Below, in pieces: positions 44,598 to 55,609 of a DNA stretch of 64,000 bases; the stretch's first letter is position 1; the number at the start of each line of letters is the position of its first letter. The DNA lies in contig JAEVLN010000008.1 of the NCBI GenBank assembly GCA_018350325.1, forward strand, positions 248,001 to 312,000, in the 5' to 3' direction. Both the position numbers and the translations under genes were made by a program. A model generated the notes under the pieces. The model was not told the DNA's origin. It ran no database searches and worked only from the letters and a program-made list of their open reading frames with translations. The stretch comes from Globodera rostochiensis (Eukaryota > Nematoda > Chromadorea > Rhabditida > Heteroderidae).

Positions 44598-45557
44598 TCA
44601 CCATCCATACGTGTTGAGCTCCTCTCCTTGTGGTGGTCCTACGTCTTGAACTTGTTGCCCACCAAACGGCTGTTGCCCGTCACTGCCAAATCCTCGGTCA
44701 AACTCATCTGCATTAAATGGCATTAGTAAAGTAATTATAATTGTGCACACGCCTTGCTGCTGTTGTTCATTATTTTCCTCGGCATTGCGTTTACGTCGGT
44801 TCTCTTCTTCAGTCTGCCGGCGACCACCTTCTCTTAACTGACCACGTTGAGAGCGATGACGTCCTCCTTTTTGACCTACGGCACTTCCTCCTCGTCCACC
44901 GCCAAGTTTGTTGTTTCTATTACGCTGACGATTTCTATGCCCTTCTTAAATGATTTAGAAGTAATCATTCATTTGAACGAGAGAATGATTTAAAAGTAAT
45001 CAAGAGAATGATTTAGAAATAATCATCATTTGAATGAGAGAATGATTAAGAAGTAATCAAGAGAATGATTTAGAAATAATCATCATTTGAATGAGAGAAT
45101 AGTTTAGAAATAATTAAGAGAATGATTTAGAAATAATCATCATTTGAATGAGAGAATAGTTTAGAAATAATTAAGAGAATGATTTAGAAATAATCATCAT
45201 TTGAATGAGAGAATGATTTAGAAGTAATTAGCATTTGAACGAGAGAATGATTAAGAAATATGGCTTAAACGAACTTTTCATCTTTCCTCCAGCGCCTTCA
45301 TTACTTGAACTCGTTGAGTTTCTGCCCGTTTTGTTTCTTGCTAAACTTGCTTTGTGCTCATTCCGTCCCACTCCCCCTCGCGAATGCTTTCTCATTAAGC
45401 CGCCACGACTTCGTCCTCCGGTTAAATTTTGGTATTTTGTTTATTCTTTTTAGCCTTTGTTACCTGCTCCCCCAGGACCACTGCTTTCTTCATTAAATTG
45501 CGAAACAACCAAAACGATGAGAAGGCTGAAGAGAGTCAAAATAATCAGTTTGCCCAT
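44598..45557 (-). CDS. Secreted Arg/Gly/Gln-rich disordered protein
   Basis: Exons on the minus strand: 45557-45464, 45415-45275, 44944-44753 and 44707-44598. The start MGKLIILTLFSLLIVLVVSQ is a signal peptide. The mature protein of about 145 residues is low-complexity and basic: RSRGGLMRKHSRGGVGRN, HRNRQRNRNNKLGGGRGG, QKGGRHRSQRGQLREGGRR, then an acidic Gln/Gly tail with RGFGSDGQQPFGGQQ. The last junction reads in this frame only with a GC donor after 44753; a GT donor two bases later would instead give a short alternative tail. Composition resembles the Gly-rich secreted protein at 49.5 kb. An intron contains tandem repeats. Confidence 0.65.
44946..45250. repeat. Tandem repeats in intron, unit about 57 bp
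   Basis: Repeats built from aatgatttagaaataatcat and catttgaatgagagaat, in about six irregular copies. They fill the second intron of the Arg/Gly-rich gene, and the last one runs up to the exon edge. Confidence 0.85.
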
Positions 45558-46037
45558 TTTCTAAAATTAATAAAGTTTGAAATTTGATTTTATTTAAAAT
45601 GAACAAACGGTTGAATCTGATTTTAATCCGATTTTGGCCCATTAAATATTCCGACGAAAGTGGCGAATTGAAAGGTGTCCCAATGAATTTATCCAAAATA
45701 TTTGCATTTTGCAGCTGTCAAAATAAAAGTGCGTGACGATAAACGTTAAATTTTCAAGCTTATGTGGAAAAGCAATTAAATTTCGTTACATTCAACAAAT
45801 AATAACCGTTTCAATCGATGTGTGTAAAAAATAAAAAATGAAATTTAGTTACGGTTTAACAGACTGATGTGATGTAAACGTAAATGTTCTTTTATTAAAT
45901 ACAATGTTTATGGTCTGTGATTTAAAAATAATAACAAAGTCAATATAAATCTCGATTCTAGTTATATTTATGGCCAATAAGAATAGAATCAGCATTTTGT
46001 TACAAATAAACATTTGGGAAAGGAAATATCATATGGC

Positions 46038-46410
46038 AAAATGCCCGATTTTTGCCTATTCGGCGAAATGTCCAACTCCGTAAATGTCCGATTTTGGCCT
46101 ACTCAGTGAAATGTCCAATTTTTGCCTATTCGGCGAAATGTCCAACTCCGTAAATGTCCGATTTTGGCCTACTCGGTGAAATGTCCAATTTTTGCCTATT
46201 CGGCGTAATGTCCAACTCCGTAAATGTCCGATTTTGGGCTAGTCAATGAAATGTCCAATTTTTGCCTATTCGGCGAAATGTCCAACTCCGTAAATGTCCG
46301 ATTTTGGCCTACTCGGTGAAATGTCCAATTTTTGCCTATTCGGCGAAATGTCCAACTCCGTAAATGTCCGCTTTTGTCTACCGGTGAAATGTCCAACTTG
46401 GCAAATGATG
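46038..46410. repeat. 70-bp tandem repeat upstream of a secreted protein gene
   Basis: About five copies of a 70-bp unit that itself contains two related halves, aaatgtccgattttggcct and aaatgtccaatttttgcct. The array ends about 260 bases before the start codon of the gene at 46667, within its likely promoter. Confidence 0.9.
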
Positions 46411-46666
46411 TCATCTTCCGCCCCGGTTTTACATAAAATGCAATTGCCATTTTATGATCGTGTCTATGTAATTTTTGGTGTTGGCACTCAATTTTTGCTT
46501 GTTTATAGCAGAAGATTTGTTTTGCTCTTAAAGCCACGTAATAAATTGATTAAAAATTATGTTAATTTCCAACATTTTATGCTTATAAAACATTATACTT
46601 CAATTAAATTTAAACGAAACGCTATTATTTTAAATATTTTATAATTAAACTTATAAATAAATAAAC

Positions 46667-48859
46667 ATGCATTTTGCACTAATATTCGTTGCTGTATTCT
46701 TGAAATTACTAATATCGTCTCCAATTCACGCAAATAATGGTTTTGTTTTTGCATGTTAAATTTCGTTAATTCTTTTAGCAATGATTTGTTTTTGCATTTG
46801 ATTAAGATAAATAAAGCCTTTTTTCATATGCAGAAAACGGTGAAAATTGTCAAAAAAATTAAAAAATGACCAAACTTTGAGGTTTCCTATTTTTTTACCT
46901 TAAGAAATGTTGCAATTTCCGTTCAAAAATGTCACTGACGGGACAAGCAAAGCTTTGCTGCAAATAATGCTTGAATACAGCAGAAAAACGTTCGCAAATC
47001 CCCGCGAAAAATTTGATGTTCAGCCGCCGTCGAATAATAATATAAATAAAAATGCATTTTTGACCCATTGCAAAATTATAAAAGAGAATTTTGGAGGAAT
47101 CAAAGGGATCGAAATGGCAATTGCGCGGCAGAAAAATGAGAAAATTCGCGAAAAATTGGCAAATTTTCTAGAAAATGTAAAAAATAAAATGTCGGAAAAC
47201 ATTGTCGAAGACAAAATTTGTAAGTAATAAATAATATAAATTTAAATAACAAAGAATATATTTTCCAGACAACGAAGCATTTTCTCGCCTTTCTGTTTTG
47301 TTTGAAATAAAAACAAAGAATTTGGGTAATTTTATTTATGCAAAATAATTAGGGGACTAAATAAATTGTCATCAAAATAATTACACTAATTTAATTAGTT
47401 GCAACAACGAGAGAATGTGCCACAGAGTTTTCTATTCTGCGAACATTCTACAAAATGGCCGAGTTCATTCTTCACAACGCTTACACAAACAATTTTGATA
47501 AACGTGCCGACCGTTTAACGGCTTTTTGGTGCCAATGGAGCAAAAACGAACATTCGAAGCCGCCACGTATCGGTGTTAACACATTCCAAAAGACGCACTC
47601 GGCAATTAGTTACATTTTTAAGTCCTTAATAAAATAGAAATTTTTTAGGAATTTGTAATATTTATGAAAAAAGTAAAAATTGGTTTTGGTAATATAATAA
47701 CTAAATTTATCAAATGTAAAAAGTTTCCTAAATCAACTAAAAAAACATTTAGAGATATTTTATGCCAATATGGTGCACATTCTAAATTTGAAAACGGGCG
47801 ACGAGTTGTTGAAGCTGTTGATGGCCAACCTTCGTCCTCTCCAAAAGCCAAACGAAACGGCAAAACCAAAAAATGCCAATAAACTCGAAAACTGCGACGA
47901 AATCATCGAAGAGCTGAACAATATGAAATGGCTCGAAAATGCAATTCTCGACGATCGCATCGGCTTGAATATGAAAGAAATTTATGAAAAAATATTGGAA
48001 GAGTTTAACAACCGTCGGAACAGTGCGAATACGGTGGAAGCATCGATCGGTATTTGTAAATTAAGTCAAATTGTGGGGTCCGGCTCGGCTCCAAGGTCTG
48101 GGCCGGACCCCAATAAACATTCTAACGCCAATTTCAAAATATTTATTCCATTTTTCAGTTTGTTCGTCTGAGTTTTTTAAACTGCATTCAATAAATTATT
48201 TGACGCAATTTGTGCTCGAACATATTGTCCAATCGGCGCTCACTTCGACATCGGATTTGTTGTACAAAATGTATCGAATTGAAATGGAACATTTGCGTGA
48301 AGCATTCAACATATTTTTACACAAATATTTGGGCACAGTGGAAGATCAAATTGACATCAGCGGAGGAAGTGACCCATATTGTACGGATGATGAGGATGAA
48401 GAAGGTGGCACCCGCAGTGTTGGCACTGAACAATATCACCATATGCATCAAGTTGGAGAAGGTATTTCTGCTGAAGCCCATCATCATCATCGTCAACATA
48501 AACAAATTGGAGCAGGTATTGAGGCAGAACACACTCATCTTGACAAAGCAAGTGAACAAGTTGAAGAAGGTATTGAGGTTGGAGGTCGTCTTCATCTCGA
48601 TGGGAAAATGATTGAGGATGATCATCACCAACAGCCTGCTGCTGCTGCTGGAGAAGGTGTTGAGGGTAAGGACCGCAATGAACTAACGAAGGATGTTGAC
48701 CAAGATACTGATAATGAATATCATGACATTGAGGATTACCATACTTATCACGACAATCAATCTGATGATGAAATAACTGTTGAGGAATATCACGACATTG
48801 AAAATGAACAGTTTCAGGACGAACATCAATCGGAGGATGGTCATGACGAAAAACAATGA
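46667..48859 (+). CDS. Secreted protein with His/acidic-rich repetitive tail (effector candidate)
   Basis: The start MHFALIFVAVFLKLLISSPI is a signal peptide (exon 46667-46739). Then a helical region from about 46905: LLQIMLEYSRKTFANPREKF and MAIARQKNEKIREKLANFLE, followed by further exons at about 47270-47327, 47400-47571, 47650-47689, 47725-48051 and 48169-48859. These contain FDKRADRLTAFWCQWSKNEH, LLKLLMANLRPLQKP, MKEIYEKILEEFNN and LTQFVLEHIVQSALTSTSD. The last 160 residues are repetitive: three imperfect copies of a QVGEGISAEAHHHHR-like unit, then two of an EEYHDIEN-like unit, very rich in His, Asp and Glu, which could bind metal ions. No known domain. Junctions after 46739 are the least certain. 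Confidence 0.68.
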
Positions 48860-48971
48860 TTATTTACACATACAAAAGGATTTTGGATTTCTTTCATATG
48901 CAATAATTTGAAGCTATTTTTACCTGAAAAATCTAACTCTGCTCCAAATATATTTTTTAAATTTTTTAACG

Positions 48972-49088
48972 GAAGTTTGACCGGTCCCGGTTGAAAATCT
49001 TGGTCCCGTTTCTGATCCCGGTTTTTCTGGTTCCCGTAAGTCCCGGTCCGCGATTTTCCCAAAAGTCCCGATCCCGTGCAACCCTACT
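48972..49088. repeat. CCCGATCCCGG-type fold-back island
   Basis: Contains ggtcccggtt, gatcccggtttttctgg, agtcccggtcc and agtcccgatcccgtgcaaccct. The right end, read on the minus strand, is agggttgcacgggat, reminiscent of a hAT terminal repeat. Same class as the islands in the UGT and phosphatase introns. Confidence 0.5.
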
Positions 49089-49368
49089 CCAAACCCGAAT
49101 TGTTGAGAAAAAATGTTGATGGTGAGAAATATGATTATTGTTTACTTTCTTAAGATAAATCTTTCGTATTTTGTATAATTCTGTATTCAAACCTCCATAA
49201 TTTGTGCCCCAACTTTTGCCTAAAAATATACCACTCATATTAACTTTTTTTAAAATCATTTTGAATGATTTGAATTTGTTCAGCTGACCAAAAAGGTTTC
49301 GTCCCCAGGCTCCAATGTAAATACTTTTGTCATCAAATTCAAAATGGATTCTCTTCATTAGCAATCAT

Positions 49369-49374
49369 TATGCC
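49369..49374 (+). promoter_or_regulatory. ATGCCA hexamer (possible DOG box) upstream of Gly-rich gene
   Basis: One copy 168 bases before the start codon at 49537. The spacing is similar to that of the GS-like gene, but single hexamers are weak evidence. Confidence 0.25.
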
Positions 49375-49536
49375 ACTATTTTATGACGCTTTTGAATCGC
49401 TTGGGTTAGCTTAGCTTTTTCAAAAAGAATAGAAAATACGAAAAGCGCACATTTATTTCTGGGGCATAAATAGAAGAAAGTCATTGTGAAAATTCTATTT
49501 TATTCCATTCATTATTTTAATTTGCAGCCAACCAAA

Positions 49537-50025
49537 ATGAGGTTTATCAATTTTCTTCTTATTTTGGCACTTATTTTCTGCGTGTCGGAGTTGGCTGCTT
49601 CATTATTCTCTATTGGGCGCCGCAACAACAGGAAAAGCTCATCGAGCAGTGAGCAAAAAAGTATGAAATTCGCTATTTAATTTATATAAATAAATGTTAT
49701 AAAAAATGTGATTCTTCTCAGTGTCGAATTGCCAAAATTGCGTCTGATTTTAATTGGAAAGGAAAAAACTTCGATTTTTATTAAAGGAGGACGCGGCCGG
49801 GGCCGGAACAACGGAAGAAACACTGGATTTGGCAGACAAAATCCAATGATTGGGCGTTCAAACTATAGGGCGGTGTACGGTGGTCGACCTGGACTTGGAG
49901 GCGGTTACGGTAACAGTTTTGGAGGCAATCGAAACGGAGGCGGCGGTTTTGGAGGTGGAGGCGGCGGTTTTGGGGGTGGAGGCGGCGGTTTTGGGGGTGG
50001 AGGCGGCGGGTACTACGGCTTTTAA
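49537..50025 (+). CDS. Secreted glycine-rich protein
   Basis: Two exons, 49537-49660 and 49787-50025. The start MRFINFLLILALIFCVSELA is a signal peptide. The mature part begins with a basic Ser-rich linker (SIGRRNNRKSSSSS), then RGRGRGRNNGRNTGFGR, and ends with a Phe-Gly5 type repeat (about four FGGGGGG units) and YYGF. About 120 residues in all. Such proteins occur as cuticle or eggshell components and as gland secretions; composition alone cannot separate these. It parallels the Arg/Gly-rich protein at 45.5 kb in layout: signal peptide, intron, RG-rich then Gly-rich. Confidence 0.72.
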
Positions 50026-50207
50026 AAATGATCGGTGATCAGTGCAATGATCATACATTGTTTATGTGTGGGTATTTTTAAATTGCAAAAAGATAAAACG
50101 ATTTTTGAAAAAAAATGTTTACAATCAGCAGAAAGAACTATTTTATAAAACAAATCTAACTAATCATTCATAATTGATGATGTAATTAACTCAACAAAAA
50201 GCAAACA

Positions 50208-51932
50208 AACGTTTAAACTTTTCTACTATTTTTGCATTGAAATTCAATGTCGGCATCATCCAGTGGAAGCGTTTCTGTCGTTGTTCCTTTTTGTTGCTCA
50301 TAATACCAGTATAGCCAAGCTTTGCAAATGTCCGTGCTGCGAAGTAAATGCTTCTCAAGAGCACTTAAAAATTGACCCGAAATTGTTTTAATTTTTAAGA
50401 AGAACCTTACATTTGTGGCATTTCGTTGTGGAGGTGTTCACTGAATTGGCTCACCAAGTTGCTGAATTTTTCGTGGAATTCCATTCTCGACGGCCATTTC
50501 TGATCAGCGAGAGAATTAAGCCGACCTTTGATTTGTCCACGGGGCCTCGCAAATTCCAACAACCAGCTGAGCTTCAACGCAAATGCGTACAATTCTTTGA
50601 CGAAATGCAGCGATTGAATTTCACGCAATTTTTTGTTAAGAATCACTTTTGCATGCCAATATTTTGACATTTCTTGCCAAGATCTTGGCATATATTCGGC
50701 CAAATCATTCTCATTTCGCATGATGTTTGACCTGTTCATATCTTCAATGTTCTTTAAAAGTATTTTTAAATCTGTTATTTTTGCTAAAAATTCAAGCAAA
50801 TTAAAAAAAAATTCATCCTTAGTCAAAAAGTGATCAGTTCCATATAGTTCAACGGCATTTGCACCAAATAATGAGGTCAATTTATGAAGATTCCGGCTTT
50901 TAAGCGATTTTATGAGCTTATCATATTCAAAATTCTCAAGGCTTTGTGGCATTTTGTTCGTTTGGTTCGTTCTCAAAATATGTTTGAATTGCTGCCCCGT
51001 GGCGATATGTTCGACCAAATCAATTCGGTCACTGATTGACAACGCATTTTCATGTAGAAAATAAATTAAATTGTTTTGGATGCAGTTAAGTACAAATTCG
51101 GGAATTGTGTCCCCGTCCTTTTCCCAATCAATGTGAATTAAATTGGCCAAGCGTTTGAATTCTTCGCTCCTAGATTTTTTTAAATTTACAACACCATTAA
51201 TAAAATTACAATAATATTTTACAAAATTTTTGTCATAATATTCAATGGCGCACAAACCCGTGCCATTTTGCACAGTATTTATTTTGTTGGTTAATGTCGC
51301 GCTTCGTCAATGCAACATCGGAGAACTCCGTGTCCAAGTGCATCAAAGCGTGTGCCACATCGGAATGCCATTTTTGACTGCCTCTAATTGTGACAAAATC
51401 GGCACTCAATCGGCTGAGCATGGCACTGACAAAGGCCCGCAGGGGACAAAGCTTGGTTGGATCGCGAATGGTTGTGATGCAGTCGAACAGCTCCGCCGGG
51501 TCGTCTTTACGTAGAAAATGGGACGTTATATCAATTGCTAGCCACATTTTGTCACTCCGGTGCATGCTTAGCGTATGCTCGCCTAAAAAACTTGAAACTT
51601 TTGTTTACACAAAGACATTTCGATGGGCGTATCGCACAATTCGTCGGCATCGATAGAGCTGATCGGCATTTTTAATGCCATTAATTAATATTCTTTTTCA
51701 ATAACTAAATCAAAAAGGTGCCAATTTTTTGAGCTTTATTGTTTTGATCAAACGCGCCTTGCAACAACTCGATAATTTCCTGCACATTCCACACCAACTC
51801 CAGCGGCCTTATCTCATCCCATTGACGAATTTCTTCTGCAAAAAATTCGAATTGCTGCTGCTCCGATGGCGCACAAAAAATTTGGGTGAACGAAATCAAT
51901 GCAAAAACGATAAATATTCGCATAATTGGCAT
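50208..51932 (-). CDS. Large secreted protein of unknown family (effector candidate)
   Basis: Begins MPIMRIFIVFALISFTQIFC, a signal peptide (exon from 51932). Then come exons at about 51656-51600, 51584-51256, 51167-50414 and 50341-50208. The exon order agrees in frame from the second exon on; the first junction could not be put in phase, so it may contain an unrecognised microexon or a frameshift. Segments include MWLAIDITSHFLRKDDPAEL, FDCITTIRDPTKLCPLRAF, DRIDLVEHIATGQQFKHIL and MPRSWQEMSKYWHAKVILNK; the C-terminus is acidic (PLDDADIEFQCKNSRKV). About 480 residues, mainly helical. No family was recognised. Confidence 0.6.
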
Positions 51933-51939
51933 TTGAATG

Positions 51940-52880
51940 GTTCCCTTCGAGGCGACAGATTTTGCCTCTGAATTTCTGAAATTTTTTTATTAACAATTCG
52001 AAACGCTGCGTAAATCAAAATTCATTAATTGTAAATTAATATATACATTTTCAAACAGAAAAAGATATGTATTATGTAAAAAAAAATATATTTGCATTAT
52101 TTTATCTCAATCAATATTACTTGGAGGACGGCAAAATACGTTGAAGGCTCATCTTGAATAGCGTAATATATTTATTGATTAAATAAATAAAAATAATTTC
52201 GATAAGGGTTGTTAAAAACACGACTTTAAAGCGTTGCACTCGAACTGTCTGTGCAATCCAAAGAATTTCATTTTATTAAAAAAATTGAAAATTTACGAAT
52301 GTTACTGTGACTGAAACCTTCATAAAACTAATTCAAGTCGAGTTCCGTATTTCGTCTCTCTTCAGTTTACGAGTGAGATGTTTGTAATGGATTTTTAAAA
52401 TTACTATAATAAATAAATATTTAGGTAATTTATTAAAATTATTCTAGCATTGAACAAAAAATGAATGGACCAATAGAATATTTTGAATTTAAAAATTGTG
52501 AGTGCCTAAATTAAGTAAAAACATCAATGATCAAGCATAAAATTTGTTGCACCCTTTCGCCTTCCTGCCTGCTGATCACTCCAATCTCTAACAGCAACAC
52601 ATTTTTAAATGGTAGAGAACCGACCATTAAAATTTATCCATTTAAATTACTAATTGAGCTAAAATAAATTTCGTCATTTTTGATAAAAATTAATTTCCAA
52701 AAATTTCTAAATTGCTCCGATAATTTAATGGAATATGAAAGCTTATTCAACCAAAAAAAAGTAATTATTGAATAAAAATAATCCATACAAAAATATGTGT
52801 TAATTTATTCCGTTGCACGAATCAAAGAGATTCATTCACAAAATGGAATTTACTGATTGATATTCGTTTTGCCTTAATTT
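51940..52880. other. Spacer with no recognised gene
   Basis: AT-rich noncoding DNA on the promoter side of the large secreted protein. Nothing structured was seen. Confidence 0.4.
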
Positions 52881-52904
52881 GATTTTCTCTTTTTCCCATT
52901 CAAC

Positions 52905-53502
52905 GATCACCACAGCAGCAAATGCATTTGATCAGACAAAGCAGAAGAGAGGCGATCATGCAGACGGCAAGCACCGCAAACACAACGATCACCCAAGTCT
53001 GCAGTCGCAGGCAGCAGTCCAAAATTGGGAAATTAAAATTATTTTATTCATTACAAATTCAATTTCAATCAGATATTCCGAGAGTTTTGGGATATAATAC
53101 CGTTGTAAAGCTGTCCACAGCACTCGTAGTAGTGAAAAACGGAAGAATCGTCACCTGCAAATTTGCTTCAAAGTTCGCTAAATTTCTAATTCTGAACGGT
53201 TCCTTAAAAAAAGGAAAATAAAAATGTTTTTTGGGGGTGCTGCTCTCATTTGTCAGTTTGAAAATGTCGCTTCATAAAAATCAACTGATCTACAATATAA
53301 ATTCCAAAAATCATAAATTCAAAAAGCGCAGCGCGTAACACTCACAGAGTTTGCCGACACACGCTTTGCTGCCCGCCTGTGTGCTCAGATCGATGTCAGC
53401 GCATGCGCCGTGAAGAAATGGGAAAAGAAAAACGAGGAAAAGCGGAAAGGCATTTTGAAAGTTTGGCAAAATTCCATTGAAGGCTGAGGAGATAAGAGAC
53501 AT
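52905..53502 (-). CDS. Small single-pass membrane protein, cysteine-rich
   Basis: On the minus strand a signal-like start (FPLFLVFLFPFLHGACA) in a frame opening near 53502 is followed by ACVGKLC. A second exon near 53148-53102 encodes DDSSVFHYYECCGQLYN, and a third near 53020-52905 encodes CCLRLQTWVIVVFAVLAVC, a transmembrane helix, ending CLIKCICCCGDR and stop. The layout is a short extracellular Cys-rich domain, one helix and a Cys-rich cytoplasmic end. The junction before the third exon has no good AG, so the model is incomplete. Confidence 0.45.
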
Positions 53503-53519
53503 TTTTGTTAAGTTTTTGA

Positions 53520-55530
53520 GAAAATAGCACCTGAAATCTTTTTTTAAATTATTAATGTATGTAAATGAATCGAATATGAAAAAGCCAAATATTTTGGGAC
53601 AATTGTACGGTTTGGGGTCGTTTTTGGCGCGGCCAGTTCGAGCCGGTGATAATGCGGGTGAAAGAGCCTTGAGGTGAAGGCCATTTTTCGGCTCACCTCC
53701 CCCCAGGGCAAGTGCCGTCTTAACGTAAATTTTGGGCGTTAAAGGGCGGAGAAAGCGTCGCGTCAACGTCTGCGTCTCTGTCACTGTGCGCGCGCGAGTT
53801 CATCTCTCCTCTCAACGGAGTCCTATCTCTGTTCTCCAACGCTCAGCATACTCTAACCCCGTTTTTCTTCTTCTCTTCACTCTTGTTTGTTTTAGACTTC
53901 CAAATTCTCTAAGTTTTGGAGATTCTCTGAAAATCGGTATGTACACAAAACCCCCAAGGCGCCCAAAAGCTGCTCACTTTTCATTAGCTTAAAAAAGGAT
54001 TTTGTCCGTTCTCGACCATTCATTCGTTTCCAAAGTTAACAATTCTATTCAAACGCTTTAATTTTGTAATTGAAGCCAATAGAAAACAAAAATTGAACGT
54101 TTGTTCGAACAAAACATTTCTAAGACGAACTTAATCTGCTTGGTGATGATGATGTGCTAATGAGTGGAACAAGAAGTCAAGGTCAAATATGCATTGTGTA
54201 AGTTGTACATCAACACGCGCACAATGATTCAAAAACGTGTTTTGTAATTCAATGGAAATTGCACAAAAAAGAGAAAAAGTTTGGTTAAGTGAGAAATAAT
54301 TGAAATGAAATGTGAAGACGACGGAAAAAATAGAAATATGGCGGAGACAGCGGAAAGATGGCCGTAAGGCGAAAGGGATTGGGTGGGTTGAAGAAAATGA
54401 AAACATTATTTGTGAAGGAAGAAAAAAACGGATGAAAAGACGGAAGAAAGTCGGGGATGGGATAAAGAGAAAAATGAGAGGTTTTTGGGATGAAGAAGGA
54501 AAAGAAGAAAGCACTCAAAGCGCGAGAGGCCTCCCCCCCCGTTGTTTTGTTGATCACCGATAGTTCGGTTGCTAAAATGAAGCGGAGCGGGATGGGAAGG
54601 ACGGGAAGTTGGGAAGGTATTTGTGGATTGACGTCGGGGGGGGGGGGGAAGGAATTTAAGGGATGTAAATGGGGGGGGGGGGGGTGAATCACCCCCCCCC
54701 CCCCACCCTCTTTTGAATTTGAATGAACGAAGGAGAAGAAAAGTTTTGTCGATGTCGTCGTCCCATCCATCCCCATCAGTCGGCTCGAAGAATGGGATGG
54801 GATGGGATGGGATGGGGGCGTTAAAAGCGAATGAATATCAATGGGAAAGAAGCATTGAATGTTTTGTAAAATAAAATAAATAAAAAAAACAATTTATGTG
54901 AGTGAGCAAAGCCATTGTTAAAGTCATGGCTGGCCGCAGTCTAAATATTACTTTTCCGATAACCTTCTCGGAGTCCGGCTCTGAACTGACTCATTATTTA
55001 ATAATGTAAATTAGGCAATTTCAATAAAACAGATGTTTGTTCGTTCATTTCAAATCGTCGAGATCAATCTGAGCCTTCAGTAGAGCATCCAACCGCACAT
55101 CGGAAGTCCCGGATCGTCCCCGGGCGTTCTTGGCTTCGCAGGAAAAAAGATAAAGCCAGAGGAGGCAAGGGGTAAATTAACGATCTCTGGCAAAGGGTCC
55201 AACGCTTACAAATTATGTACGTATACCTAATTTAGTTCTTGTTTTTTAATTCTTGGATCTGAATGTGCTGCGTGAATTTGTTGATTGAAGCGATATATGT
55301 CACTTGAATCCAATGTCTGGTTACACCTACACCATGGGTGCCGTGAGCTAGGCATCTATGTGTTAAGGGTATCATTGCTTAATCCCAGCGGCTTTATTGG
55401 AGGCGGCTTGGTGTAGCGGTCTAGCACATCGGTTCGTTCAATCAACCGGAGACGCGCTGGTTCGAAACTGTCGGCCAACCTTTTTATAGAGCAGCTAATG
55501 GGGGAGAGCAGTAATCAAAGAAAGCCCGCC
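53520..55530. other. Long spacer with G/C homopolymers and a purine-rich block
   Basis: No gene is supported. At 54.30-54.52 kb one strand is almost purely purine (ga-rich). G13 lies at 54636-54648. G14 at 54671-54684 and C13 at 54692-54704 face each other around tgaatca and form a perfect hairpin. A gggat repeat lies at 54.79-54.81 kb. Confidence 0.5.
55402..55476 (+). tRNA. tRNA-like sequence, probably a pseudogene or tRNA-derived repeat
   Basis: A-box-like tggtgtagcggtctagca, a six-pair stem tcggtt/aaccgga enclosing a 9-base loop, and a B box ggttcgaaac. The acceptor and T stems pair imperfectly. If the loop is read as seven bases the anticodon would be TCA, but this is unreliable. Confidence 0.35.
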
Positions 55531-55609
55531 GGACACTTAAAACCCAAGCTTTCCAAATGCGAGACGCACTGCCCTCGAGAAAAGAGGGATGTAAATCGGT
55601 TTTTCGCAT

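Noticed and set aside
44741..44953. A plus-strand 70-codon frame
   Set aside because: Antisense of exon 3 of the Arg/Gly-rich secreted gene.
54312..54687. Lys/Arg/Glu-rich plus-strand frames
   Set aside because: They arise from the purine-only stretch and end in homopolymers; low complexity.
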